Assembly (NCBI GenBank): GCA_036278935.1
Contig: DASUKA010000090.1
Location: 1-64,000 of the forward strand
DNA: 64,000 bases
Direction of reading: 5' to 3'
Source of the DNA: DASSNR01 sp036278935
Lineage (GTDB): Bacteria; Gemmatimonadota; Gemmatimonadetes; Gemmatimonadales; Gemmatimonadaceae
The notes under the pieces were generated by a model. That model made no database searches. It had not been told where the DNA came from and worked only from the letters and a program-made list of their open reading frames with translations. The position numbers and the translations under genes were made by a program. Below are positions 27,725 through 37,359 of the stretch, in pieces (positions within the stretch are counted from its first letter, which is position 1; every line of letters starts with the position of its first letter).

Positions 27725-27750
27725 CCCTTCGCGCGCGACGCCCGTAGCTT
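27721..27750 (+). promoter_or_regulatory. promoter of mutL operon, leaderless type
   Basis: TTGACC (27721-27726), 18-bp spacer, TAGCTT (27745-27750), then 5 bases to ATG 27756. The predicted transcript starts at the ATG itself. The -35 box overlaps the stop codon of the preceding gene. Confidence 0.6.
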
Positions 27751-27755
27751 TAGGC

Positions 27756-29483
27756 ATGGCCCACATCGCCGTGCTTCCCAGCGCCGTTGCCGATCAGATC
27801 GCAGCGGGCGAGGTGGTCGAGCGGCCGGCGTCCGTGGTGAAGGAACTGGTGGAGAACGCGCTCGATGCCGGCGCCACCGCCGTCGAGATCGTCGCGGAGG
27901 ACGGAGGACGCGCCCGCATTCGCGTGGCGGATGATGGCGTGGGAATGTCGCGCGACGATGCGCTGCTCGCGCTGGAGCGCTACGCGACGTCGAAAATCCG
28001 CGACGCCATGGATCTGGTCGGCGTGCAGAGCTTCGGCTTTCGCGGTGAGGCGCTCCCCGCCATTGCCTCTGTAGCGAGCCTGGAGGTCGAGACGGCGCCC
28101 ACGGACGGAGCGGGCACCGCCATTCACGCCAGGGCGGGCGCGACGCTCGAGGTGCGCCAGATTGCGCGGCGGCGTGGCACCACGGTGACGGTGTCGCAGC
28201 TCTTCTTCAACGCGCCGAACCGGCGTGACTTCCTTCGCTCCGCCCGATCCGAGTGGCGTGCCATCCTGGACACGGTGACGCTGCTGGCCCTCACCCGCCG
28301 CGATGTGCGCGTGGTGCTGGCGCACGAGGCGAAGCGCGTGCTCACGCTGCCGCCGGCCACCTCGCTCCGCGCGCGCATTGCCGCCCTGTGGGGAGGGCGA
28401 TTCGCCGAGCGCATGGTGGAAGTGGAGGACGTGCACGGCACGGTGCAGGTGGCCGGTCTGGTGGAACGGCCGAGCGACGTCGGCACGGCTGGACGGCGCA
28501 TCTTCCTCTCGGTCAACGGCCGTGCCATACAGGATGCCGGCCTCGTGCGCGCGGCCGAGCGCGCGTATCGGTCCACGATCCCGGCTGGCGTGCGGCCGAC
28601 GCTGCTGCTGGATCTCGTGGTGCCCGCGGGCGAGGTGGATGTGAATGTCCATCCCACCAAGGCGGAGATCCGCTTTCGCGACCGATGGGCAATCGAGCGG
28701 GCAGTGGAGCATGCGGTGCGGCGCGCGCTGGGCGACACGGCCAGTGCGCCGTCGATCGGGATGTCCGGCTGGTCCCATGCGCTCGGCGCCGCTGTGGCCA
28801 CCACGGTTGACATCGAGGTGTTGCGGAGTGATCCCGTCGGTGCCAACGCACCGCTCCTCGTGCCGAGCGGCGCCGCGCCCGAGTCGCGGGAGGCGGTAGC
28901 GGAGCCGGCGGAGAGCGTTCCCGCGCTCACGCAGTTCCATCGCACATACCTCCTGTCCGAACGCGACGACGGCCTGGTGCTCATCGACCAGCACTCAGCG
29001 CACGAGCGGGTGCTGTACGAGCGGTTCATGCGCGTGCTGGAGCGTGGAGGGGCACCCTCACAGCGGCTGCTCTTTCCGATCACGCTCCACCTGGGGCCCG
29101 CGGAAGGGGACGCATTCGAGGAGCACCGCGACCTCTTCGAGCGCCTGGGATTCGAGATCGAGGGATTCGGTGGCCACACGCTGATCGTGAGCAGTGTGCC
29201 CATGCCGCACCCGCGCTTCGACGCGCCACAGTGCTTGCGCGAGACGCTGGATGCGCTCACCGGAAACCGGCATGCCGGCATTGCCGCGCGGCACGAGCGG
29301 TTGGCCGCTACCCTGGCATGCAAGGCCGCCATCAAAGCGGGCGACGCGCTTTCCCCGGAAGAGATGCGTGCGCTCTACCTGGCCCTCTCGCGTACCACGT
29401 TGCCCGCGCACGACGTGCACGGGCGCTCCACCATCGTGCACCTGGCATGGGATGAGATCGAGCGCCGATTCGGCCGACGCTGA
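27756..29483 (+). CDS. mutL: DNA mismatch repair protein MutL
   Basis: A 575-residue MutL. The GHKL ATPase N-terminus has IAAGEVVERPASVVKELVEN (Glu30, Asn34), DDGVGMS and TSKIRDAMDL...GFRGEAL. The C-terminal domain carries DQHSAHERVLYE (from Asp411), a variant of the endonuclease motif DQHA(X)2E(X)4E with Ser for Ala. An endonuclease-active MutL fits a bacterium without MutH. ATG 27756 matches the family N-terminus, and the open frame further up is inside the previous gene. It begins a run mutL-miaA-bshA with overlapping ends. mutS is not in the window. Confidence 0.95.
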   Translation: MAHIAVLPSAVADQIAAGEVVERPASVVKELVENALDAGATAVEIVAEDGGRARIRVADDGVGMSRDDALLALERYATSKIRDAMDLVGVQSFGFRGEALPAIASVASLEVETAPTDGAGTAIHARAGATLEVRQIARRRGTTVTVSQLFFNAPNRRDFLRSARSEWRAILDTVTLLALTRRDVRVVLAHEAKRVLTLPPATSLRARIAALWGGRFAERMVEVEDVHGTVQVAGLVERPSDVGTAGRRIFLSVNGRAIQDAGLVRAAERAYRSTIPAGVRPTLLLDLVVPAGEVDVNVHPTKAEIRFRDRWAIERAVEHAVRRALGDTASAPSIGMSGWSHALGAAVATTVDIEVLRSDPVGANAPLLVPSGAAPESREAVAEPAESVPALTQFHRTYLLSERDDGLVLIDQHSAHERVLYERFMRVLERGGAPSQRLLFPITLHLGPAEGDAFEEHRDLFERLGFEIEGFGGHTLIVSSVPMPHPRFDAPQCLRETLDALTGNRHAGIAARHERLAATLACKAAIKAGDALSPEEMRALYLALSRTTLPAHDVHGRSTIVHLAWDEIERRFGRR

Positions 29484-30408
29484 GGTGCGCATCCTGTGCG
29501 GCCCCACGGCCGCCGGGAAGTCGGCGCTCGCCATGGCGCTTGCCGGTCGGTTCGGCGCGATGATCGTGAGCGCCGATTCGCGGCAGATCTACCGGGGCTT
29601 CGATCTCGGCACAGCCAAGCCCACGCCCGCCGAGCGCGCGCGCGTGCCGCATCGGGGTATTGACGTGGCGGACCCGACCGACCGCTACTCCGCCGCGGCG
29701 TGGGCTCATGACGCCGAGCGGTGGCTTGCGGAGGGCGCGGCCGCCGGCTGTCCCCCCGTCATCGTGGGTGGCACCGGCTTCTATATACGGGCGCTGACCA
29801 CCCCCTTGTTCGAGGAGCCGGCGCTCGACCTGGAGCGGCGGCGCGCTCTCGAGCGCGAGCTCGGTGCGATGCCCACGCCGGCGCTGCGACGCTGGTGCGA
29901 GCGGCTGGATCCGGCCCGGGCGGAGTTGGGGCGCGCACAGCTCCTGCGGGCGCTCGAAGTGGCGCTCCTCACGGGCGTGCCGCTCTCGCGGTGGCACGCG
30001 CACGCCGCACGTGCGGCGCGGGTAGCAGGGCGCTTCCTTCTGATCGATTCCGGCCCGGCGCTGCATGCCGCCATCGTCGCGCGCGTGCATGCCATGTTCA
30101 ACGCCGGCTGGCCGGAGGAAGTGGCCGAGCTCGCGCGCCAACTCCCCGACGACGCCCCCGCATGGAACGCGACGGGCTACGCGGCCGTTCGAGAGTACGT
30201 ACGGGGGCGGTGCAGCCGCGCGGACGCCATCGAGGAGGTGGTCATCCGCACACGGCAGTACGCCAAGCGGCAGCGCACCTGGTTTCGCCATCAGCTCCCG
30301 CTCGAGCGCGTCGTTCTATTGGATCCGACGGCGGCTGACGCCACGCGGCGCGCCGCCGCATGGTGGAACGCCACCCCGACCTCTGCTTCCCACGGACCCT
30401 GGGCATGA
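29452..30408 (+). CDS. miaA: tRNA dimethylallyltransferase
   Basis: MiaA transfers dimethylallyl to A37 of tRNAs reading UNN codons. It has the P-loop CGPTAAGKSALA, ADSRQIYRGFDLGTAKP, and VIVGGTGFYIRAL, plus the C-terminal RTRQYAKRQRTWFR. ATG 29452 gives 318 residues and overlaps mutL by 32 bp; GTG 29485 would give 307 and begin right at the core (VRILCGPTAAGK). Neither has a strong ribosome-binding site, and coupling to mutL translation is likely. The stop overlaps bshA as ATGA. Confidence 0.93.
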   Translation: MRSSADSADAEVRILCGPTAAGKSALAMALAGRFGAMIVSADSRQIYRGFDLGTAKPTPAERARVPHRGIDVADPTDRYSAAAWAHDAERWLAEGAAAGCPPVIVGGTGFYIRALTTPLFEEPALDLERRRALERELGAMPTPALRRWCERLDPARAELGRAQLLRALEVALLTGVPLSRWHAHAARAARVAGRFLLIDSGPALHAAIVARVHAMFNAGWPEEVAELARQLPDDAPAWNATGYAAVREYVRGRCSRADAIEEVVIRTRQYAKRQRTWFRHQLPLERVVLLDPTAADATRRAAAWWNATPTSASHGPWA

Positions 30409-31532
30409 AGATCGGCATCACGTGTTACCCGACGTACGGCGGCTCCGGCGCCGTGGCGACTGAGCTTGGCATTGCGCTCGCCGCGCATGGCCATGAGATC
30501 CACTTCATCACGTACCAGCAACCATTCCGACTGCCGGCCTTCCTGCCGCATGTCTTCTTCCATGAGGTGGAGGTCCCGCGCTACCCGCTGTTCGAGTTCC
30601 CGCCGTACGACCTCGCTCTGGCAGTGCGGATGCACGAGGTGGCCCGCGCCTATCACCTGGATCTGATCCACGCGCATTACGCCATTCCGCACGCCACGAG
30701 CGCCTGGATCGCACGTGAGATGCTCGAGGACAACGGCACCAACGTCCGCATCGCGACGACGCTCCATGGGACCGACATCACCCTCATCGGGCAGGATCCG
30801 TCCTTCCGTGCCATCACCAAGTTTTCCATTGAGCGGTCCGATGGGCTGACCGCGGTCTCCCGCTTTCTCAAGGAGGAGACCTTCAATGCGTTCGGGTGCG
30901 CTGGGTGCGACGTCCAGGTGATCCACAACTTCATCGATCCCGCGGTCTACGATCGTGACCGCTATGTGCCGGTGCTCCGCGAGCAGATCGGGAGTGATCG
31001 GCCCATTCTCATGCACGTCTCCAACTTTCGCCCCGTGAAGCGTGTGACGGACGTCGTGCGCATTTTCGCGCTCGTACGGCGGCAGCTCCGGTGCGCGCTC
31101 GTGATGGTGGGAGATGGACCGGAACGAGCGGCAGCAGAGGAGATGGCGCGCACCCTTGGTGTGCACGATGATACGTATTTCCTCGGCCGCCTTGATGCGG
31201 TGGCGCCGCTCCTCGCGAGTGCCGATCTCTTCCTGCTGCCGAGCGAGAGCGAGTCGTTCGGGCTCAGCGCGCTGGAGGCGCTGGCGTGCGGCGTGCCCGT
31301 GGTGGCATCGCGCGCGGGTGGGTTGCCGGAAGTCGTGGATGACGGCGTCACCGGGACCCTGTGCGCCGTGGGGGACGTGGAGGGGATGGCGGCGGCTGCC
31401 GCGGCCATGCTCGGCGATCGCGCGCACTGGCAGACCATGAGTGAGGCGGCCGCCGCCGATGCACGCGCGCGATTCTCCGAGCGCGACATCGTCGCGCAAT
31501 ACGAGGCCTTCTACGCCCGTGTCGTCGGCTAG
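30405..31532 (+). CDS. bshA: N-acetyl-alpha-D-glucosaminyl L-malate synthase (bacillithiol pathway)
   Basis: A 375-residue GT4 glycosyltransferase with the BshA N-terminus MKIGITCYPTYGGSGAVATE and donor-site motif SESESFGLSALEALACGVP (about 282-300). It also has LHGTDITLIG and NFRPVKR, typical of BshA. The enzyme joins UDP-GlcNAc and L-malate, the first step to bacillithiol. The later enzymes BshB (deacetylase) and BshC (cysteine ligase) are not in the window. ATG 30405 overlaps the miaA stop; the in-frame extension to 30360 lies in miaA. Confidence 0.92.
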   Translation: MKIGITCYPTYGGSGAVATELGIALAAHGHEIHFITYQQPFRLPAFLPHVFFHEVEVPRYPLFEFPPYDLALAVRMHEVARAYHLDLIHAHYAIPHATSAWIAREMLEDNGTNVRIATTLHGTDITLIGQDPSFRAITKFSIERSDGLTAVSRFLKEETFNAFGCAGCDVQVIHNFIDPAVYDRDRYVPVLREQIGSDRPILMHVSNFRPVKRVTDVVRIFALVRRQLRCALVMVGDGPERAAAEEMARTLGVHDDTYFLGRLDAVAPLLASADLFLLPSESESFGLSALEALACGVPVVASRAGGLPEVVDDGVTGTLCAVGDVEGMAAAAAAMLGDRAHWQTMSEAAAADARARFSERDIVAQYEAFYARVVG

Positions 31533-31609
31533 CGTGGTCGCTTCGCGCGCCAGACTGATCGTCACCATCCCATGAGTCTCCACATCCAACGCCAACTCCT
31601 GTGGCGCTC

Positions 31610-32359
31610 ATGAGCGACCCGGTGACGTATGACGGCTGGAGTGCCGATGCGCTGCGCGCAGCCCTCGAGCTTCCGCGCGTGGAGGTGCGGCACACGGTGT
31701 CCTCGACCTTCGATCTGGCCCATGCGCTCGCGGCCTCCGGCGCTCCGGCTGGCACCCTCGTGGTGGCCGATGCTCAGCGCGCCGGCCGCGGACGACTCGG
31801 ACGGCCATGGACCTCGTTGCCCGGTGCAGGCATCTGGCTCACGCTCGTTGAACGGCCAGCCGATGCCGAGGCTATCGAGGTCCTCTCCATCCGGCTGGGG
31901 CTGGCGCTGGCGCCGGTGCTGGACTCCGCCGCGCCGGTGCCGGTCCAGCTCAAGTGGCCCAACGATCTCTATCTGCCATCCGGCAAGCTTGCCGGCATCC
32001 TCGTGGAGACGCGCTGGCGCGACGCGCAGCTCGATTGGGTGGCGATCGGGCTCGGCATCAATGTGCGCGCACCATCGGATCAGCCGCGCGCCGCCGGGCT
32101 GAGCACCGGATGCAACCGCGGCGAACTGCTCGTCCGGCTGCTCCCGGCGCTGCGCGCGGCCGCCGCTGCGCGTGGCCCGCTCACCACCCCAGAGCTTGCG
32201 GACTACGCGGCTCGTGACGTAGCCTCCGGCCGGCGCTGTCGCGAGCCAGCGCGCGGCGAAGTGCGGGGCATCGACTGTCGCGGTGCACTCGTCGTGCGTA
32301 CGGCTGATGGTGACGTGGCGTGTCGGACCGGCTCACTCATCCTGGAGGACGAGAGGTGA
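31610..32359 (+). CDS. birA: biotin--[acetyl-CoA-carboxylase] ligase, group I (no DNA-binding domain)
   Basis: A 249-residue biotin protein ligase. The ATP/biotin loop is AGRGRLGRPWTS (58-69), followed by LKWPNDLYLPSGKLAGILVE with the catalytic Lys. It activates biotin to biotinyl-AMP and attaches it to the carboxyl carrier protein. The helix-turn-helix of regulatory BirA is missing, so it is a plain ligase. GTG 31601 is an alternative start three codons upstream. The stop overlaps coaX as GTGA, and the two cofactor genes are commonly adjacent. Confidence 0.94.
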   Translation: MSDPVTYDGWSADALRAALELPRVEVRHTVSSTFDLAHALAASGAPAGTLVVADAQRAGRGRLGRPWTSLPGAGIWLTLVERPADAEAIEVLSIRLGLALAPVLDSAAPVPVQLKWPNDLYLPSGKLAGILVETRWRDAQLDWVAIGLGINVRAPSDQPRAAGLSTGCNRGELLVRLLPALRAAAAARGPLTTPELADYAARDVASGRRCREPARGEVRGIDCRGALVVRTADGDVACRTGSLILEDER

Positions 32360-33141
32360 TTATCGCGTTCGATGTCGGCAACACCGAGACGACGATCGGA
32401 CTCTTCGATGGTGCGCGCGTGCACGCGCATTGGCGTATCATGACGGACGCGGCACGCACCCCCGACGAGATCGGCATCATGCTGCACGCCCTGCTTCGTT
32501 CAGCGGCGGTGGAGACGGGCGCGGTGCTCGGTGCCGTCATCGGGTCCGTCGTTCCGCCCGTCACCGGGCCTCTCGTGCAGGCATGCGAGCGCTGGCTTGG
32601 CGTGCGCACGATTGTCATCGATGCGAGCGCGCCGCTTCCTGTTGTGCTGGACGTCGAAGAACCACTCACTGTGGGAGCGGACCGGATCATCAACACGCTC
32701 GCGGCCAGCCGTCTGTACCACGCCGATACGATCGTCGTGGATCTCGGCACCGCCACGACCTACGACTGCATCACGGCGGACGGCGTCTTCCTGGGAGGCA
32801 TCATCGCGCCCGGCGTTCGCACCTCGGCGGATACGCTCGTGAGCCGCACGTCCAAGCTCCCGGCGACGGAGCTCGTGGCGCCGGAACGCGCCATCGGCAG
32901 GCGCACGGAAGCATGCATCCGCTCCGGCGTGATGCTGGGCACTGCCGATGCGGTGGATGGCCTCGTGCGGCGGATCAAGCGCGAGTGGCCCTCCGCCGCG
33001 GTCCCGCGCGTCGTTGCAACGGGCGGGCTGGCCGAGTCGATCGCGCCGCTCTGCGAGGAAGTGCAACAGGTGGAGCCGTTTCTCACGCTGCTCGGCCTCC
33101 AGATAGCGCACGATCTCCTCGCCGAGTCGTGCCGCAGGTGA
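32356..33141 (+). CDS. coaX: type III pantothenate kinase
   Basis: A 261-residue CoaX of the ASKHA fold, phosphorylating pantothenate as the first step of CoA synthesis. Motifs are FDVGNTETTIGLF (5-17), VGADRIINTLAA and VVDLGTATTYDC. GTG 32356 is preceded by GGAGGACGAGAG and begins the phosphate-1 strand directly. The frame is open back to 32320 but that part overlaps birA. The stop overlaps the ubiA-like gene as GTGA. Confidence 0.95.
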   Translation: MIIAFDVGNTETTIGLFDGARVHAHWRIMTDAARTPDEIGIMLHALLRSAAVETGAVLGAVIGSVVPPVTGPLVQACERWLGVRTIVIDASAPLPVVLDVEEPLTVGADRIINTLAASRLYHADTIVVDLGTATTYDCITADGVFLGGIIAPGVRTSADTLVSRTSKLPATELVAPERAIGRRTEACIRSGVMLGTADAVDGLVRRIKREWPSAAVPRVVATGGLAESIAPLCEEVQQVEPFLTLLGLQIAHDLLAESCRR

Positions 33142-34079
33142 CGTCACATGACGACCGCGCCAGGTCGCTGACGGCGGCGCGGCGCGTCGGATACCGGCTC
33201 CTGCCGGGTGAGGCGTTCAGCTACATCCTTCACCTGCGGCCGCGCGAGTGGCCGATCATGGCGGTCCATACCGCGCTCGGCTTCTTCCTGGCCCGCAGCG
33301 GAGGCGCACCGCCACGCGGTGCCACGCCCGGCGCGCTCGCCGTAGCACTGATCGCATGGGTCGTATGCCTGAACGGGGGAACGCTGGCCCTCAACAGCGC
33401 CTTCGACCGGGATGACGGCGACATCGGCTATCTGGATGCCCCGCCGCCTCCGCCGCAACACCTCGCGCTCTGGGGCATCGCGCTCATGGCCGTGGGGCAG
33501 GGCATTGCGCTACTCCTGCCGCGGGAATTCGCGATCGCGTACGTCATCTGCGTCGTGCTCTCGCTGCTGTACAGCGCCCCGCCCGTTCGTCTCAAATCCG
33601 TGGGTGGTGCCGACTGGATCATCAACATGGTCGGCTTCGGGGCGCTGACGCCGTACGCTGGATGGGCGGCAACCGGTCGGCCGCTCACGAGCGCCGCCGG
33701 CTGGACATTCGTCGCGTTCGCTCTGCTCTTTGCCGCGCTCTACCCGCTCACGCAGCTGTATCAACTGGACGAGGACCTGCGCCGCGGCGACCGAACCCTC
33801 GCCGTCGTGCTCGGCATGCGACGGAGCTTGGGGCTGGCGCTTGGCGCGGCGGCGGCTGCGTTCCTCTGCTTCGCGCGGGCCGCCCGGCTGTATGGCGCGG
33901 GTGCGCGAGGGTGGCTGGCTCTGGCGCTGGCCGCGGCCGCGTGGAGCGTGGTGCTGGTCCCCTGGCTGGTGCGCTGCAGACGCATGAGCGGGGGGGAGCA
34001 CAAGCGCGGAATGTACGCCGCGCTCATTGCATGGGCGATCACGGATGGCGCGATCCTCGCGGTCGCCTTCCTGCCCTGA
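33138..34079 (+). CDS. UbiA-family prenyltransferase
   Basis: A 313-residue integral membrane prenyltransferase with about eight hydrophobic helices. The two Asp-rich motifs are LNSAFDRDDGDIGY (NxxxDxxxD, about 83-96) and YQLDEDLRRGD (about 208-218), which bind the polyprenyl diphosphate through magnesium. Family members make quinones, haem O, archaeal-type lipids or (bacterio)chlorophyll tails; the acceptor cannot be told here. It starts with GTG 33138 overlapping coaX (GTG 33129 also possible). No partner of a known pathway lies nearby. Confidence 0.85.
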   Translation: MTSHDDRARSLTAARRVGYRLLPGEAFSYILHLRPREWPIMAVHTALGFFLARSGGAPPRGATPGALAVALIAWVVCLNGGTLALNSAFDRDDGDIGYLDAPPPPPQHLALWGIALMAVGQGIALLLPREFAIAYVICVVLSLLYSAPPVRLKSVGGADWIINMVGFGALTPYAGWAATGRPLTSAAGWTFVAFALLFAALYPLTQLYQLDEDLRRGDRTLAVVLGMRRSLGLALGAAAAAFLCFARAARLYGAGARGWLALALAAAAWSVVLVPWLVRCRRMSGGEHKRGMYAALIAWAITDGAILAVAFLP

Positions 34080-34239
34080 GCAGGCTGCAAGCGGGTGGCC
34101 TGTGTGCTGAAGCGCGGCCGTGGATTTCTCCTGCCGACTCGGCAGGTGACGTCCGAGAGGCGTGACATTGCGGCACTTCGCCGGGCGCAGACGTCGCACC
34201 GGTGGCGTGATTTGCTGGTATGCCGCGTGCGAGGGCGCG
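34080..34239. other. intergenic region upstream of groESL promoter
   Basis: A 160-bp stretch between the prenyltransferase stop and the groESL -35 box. Open frames exist but none is credible as a gene. No clear terminator hairpin with a T-run is seen. Confidence 0.3.
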
Positions 34240-34268
34240 TTGACGCCCGTCCCGGGGCCCATTATTTT
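34240..34268 (+). promoter_or_regulatory. promoter of groESL
   Basis: TTGACG (34240-34245), 17-bp spacer, TATTTT (34263-34268). The transcript should start around 34275, just before or within the CIRCE element, as in other HrcA-controlled operons. Confidence 0.8.
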
Positions 34269-34276
34269 CACTCCTG

Positions 34277-34303
34277 TTAGCACTCACGGACGGAGAGTGC
34301 TAA
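34277..34303 (+). promoter_or_regulatory. CIRCE operator (HrcA binding site)
   Basis: TTAGCACTC (34277-34285), 9-base spacer, GAGTGCTAA (34295-34303). This is a perfect match to the CIRCE consensus. HrcA bound here represses groESL until heat shock. hrcA itself is not in the window. Confidence 0.97.
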
Positions 34304-34359
34304 CAACGCACCGCCGCAGGGATGTGGTGAACCTATACTACCGAGGAGGAACGCGACCT

Positions 34360-34668
34360 ATGGCCACCAAGAGCGCGGCAGCGGTGAAGGTCAACCCGCT
34401 GGCCGATCGTGTCGTTGTGAAGCCGCTCGAGGAGAGCGAGCAGATGCGTGGGGGGTTGTACATCCCCGATACTGCCAAGGAGAAGCCGCAGGAGGGCGAG
34501 GTGATTGCGGCCGGTCCTGGACGCTTCGAGAAGGACAAGCGGGTGCCGATGGAAGTCAAAGTCGGTGACAAGGTGCTGTACGGCAAGTACAGCGGCACGG
34601 AAGTCACCCTCAATGGCGATCAGTACCTGATCCTGCGCGAATCGGACATCCTCGCGATCGTCGGGTGA
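34360..34668 (+). CDS. groES: co-chaperonin GroES
   Basis: A 102-residue Hsp10 that caps the GroEL ring. Signatures are NPLADRVVVKPLEESEQMRG, the mobile loop GGLYIPDTAKEKPQEG, and DKVLYGKYSGTEV. ATG 34360 has GAGGAGG about 7 bases upstream; the longer frame begins upstream of the CIRCE site and cannot be translated from this promoter. It is controlled by CIRCE and cotranscribed with groEL, 116 bp downstream. Confidence 0.97.
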   Translation: MATKSAAAVKVNPLADRVVVKPLEESEQMRGGLYIPDTAKEKPQEGEVIAAGPGRFEKDKRVPMEVKVGDKVLYGKYSGTEVTLNGDQYLILRESDILAIVG

Positions 34669-34784
34669 GGTTCGCGGCGCAGGGCGGGGCGCCGGCCGCA
34701 ACCGGGCGATACCCTGCCGGCCACGACGCACCATTGATCGCGTGACACAGCCAACTACTACTCTCCAACTCATCGAGCTGACTT

Positions 34785-36419
<1,635 letters not shown>

Positions 36420-36423
36420 GGAG

Positions 36424-36522
36424 CTGGGGTATAGGGAGTAGGGGGTCGGGTGTAGGGGGAACGGACTGGGGGCGAGGACTCCTCTCGCTCCCTACCCGAT
36501 ACCCTACTCCCTTACACCCTCG
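36424..36522. repeat. purine-rich/pyrimidine-rich imperfect hairpin (copy 3, divergent)
   Basis: A G-rich left arm (about 36424-36458) pairs with a C-rich right arm (about 36486-36522). gggagtaggg (36434-36443) is the exact complement of 36502-36511, and tcgggt (36446-36451) of 36494-36499. It lies between the convergent groEL and MBL-fold genes and may act as a two-way terminator. The sequence differs from copies 1 and 2, but the design is the same. Confidence 0.6.
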
Positions 36523-36546
36523 CCGTTTCATCCCCTCGCCGTTTCA
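36517..36546. repeat. two tandem 14-bp direct repeats
   Basis: ccctcgccgtttca occurs at 36517-36530 and again at 36533-36546, period 16. The second copy contains the stop codon of the minus-strand MBL-fold gene (36544-36546). Confidence 0.7.
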
Positions 36547-37359
36547 CAACTCCAGCGAGAGCTGCGCGGCGCGGTACTGAGGTGCGCGCCGCGCAACGAA
36601 CGGCCCGCACACATCGTGTTGCGGCGCCACATGAACAGCACCCCGAAAGCGCGTGCGGCCGAGCGCGGCCTGCACAGCCCGCGTGGCGAGCGTCGGGTCG
36701 TTGCATGAGTCACTCAGGTGCGCCAGCACCAGATGGGCCAGTTGCCCATGTGCGCACTCTCGAGCAATCGCCGCGGCGGCGCGGTTGCTCAGATGCCCGT
36801 GGCTCCCCGCTATGCGATGGCGGACGGACGGCGGGTACGGTCCTGCCCGCAGCATCCCTTCGTCATGGTTGGCCTCCAGTACGAGCAGGTCGAGATCCTG
36901 CAGCGCCGTGCGGAGCGAGCCATTGGCATGGCCGAGATCGTACGCCACGCCAGCCCGTGCGCCGGTTGCGCGAGCCGTGGCAATGAAAGCCACCGGCTCC
37001 GCCGCATCGTGGGGCGTTGCCACGGCGCAAATGGAGAACGCCGGCAGTTCGATCGTCTCCGCCGCACGCAGGCAGTGCGGGTTGTGATCATGGAGCGCAG
37101 GGTAGGCCGCAATGGTTCCGGCTGTCGCGTATACGCTCCATCCCCATCGCTTCGCGCCCGCGCAGACGCCGCGCACATGATCCAGATGCTCGTGCGTGAT
37201 GAGAACGGCGTCGATCGACTCGCCCGACACGCCGATCGCCGCGAGCCGGCGCGCCAGGATCCCCGCGCCGAACCCGGCGTCGATGAGCACCCGATGCCCG
37301 CGCGACTCGAGCAGCACCGCGTTGCCACGGCTCCCGCTGCCCAGCATCCACAGCCTCAT
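36544..37359 (-). CDS. MBL-fold metallo-hydrolase (YycJ/WalJ-like)
   Basis: A 271-residue metallo-beta-lactamase-fold hydrolase. The metal motif is THEHLDHVRG (His56, His58, Asp60, His61), and the N-terminus MRLWMLGSGSRGNAVLLESR is typical of YycJ/WalJ-like proteins. Further ligands are likely in DLGHANGS and EANHDEGM. In Gram-positives YycJ is linked to cell-wall and DNA-repair control; the substrate here is unknown. ATG 37359 overlaps the upstream GlmU-like stop (ATGA). It is last in the five-gene minus-strand operon. Confidence 0.88.
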   Translation of the reverse strand: MRLWMLGSGSRGNAVLLESRGHRVLIDAGFGAGILARRLAAIGVSGESIDAVLITHEHLDHVRGVCAGAKRWGWSVYATAGTIAAYPALHDHNPHCLRAAETIELPAFSICAVATPHDAAEPVAFIATARATGARAGVAYDLGHANGSLRTALQDLDLLVLEANHDEGMLRAGPYPPSVRHRIAGSHGHLSNRAAAAIARECAHGQLAHLVLAHLSDSCNDPTLATRAVQAALGRTRFRGAVHVAPQHDVCGPFVARRAPQYRAAQLSLEL

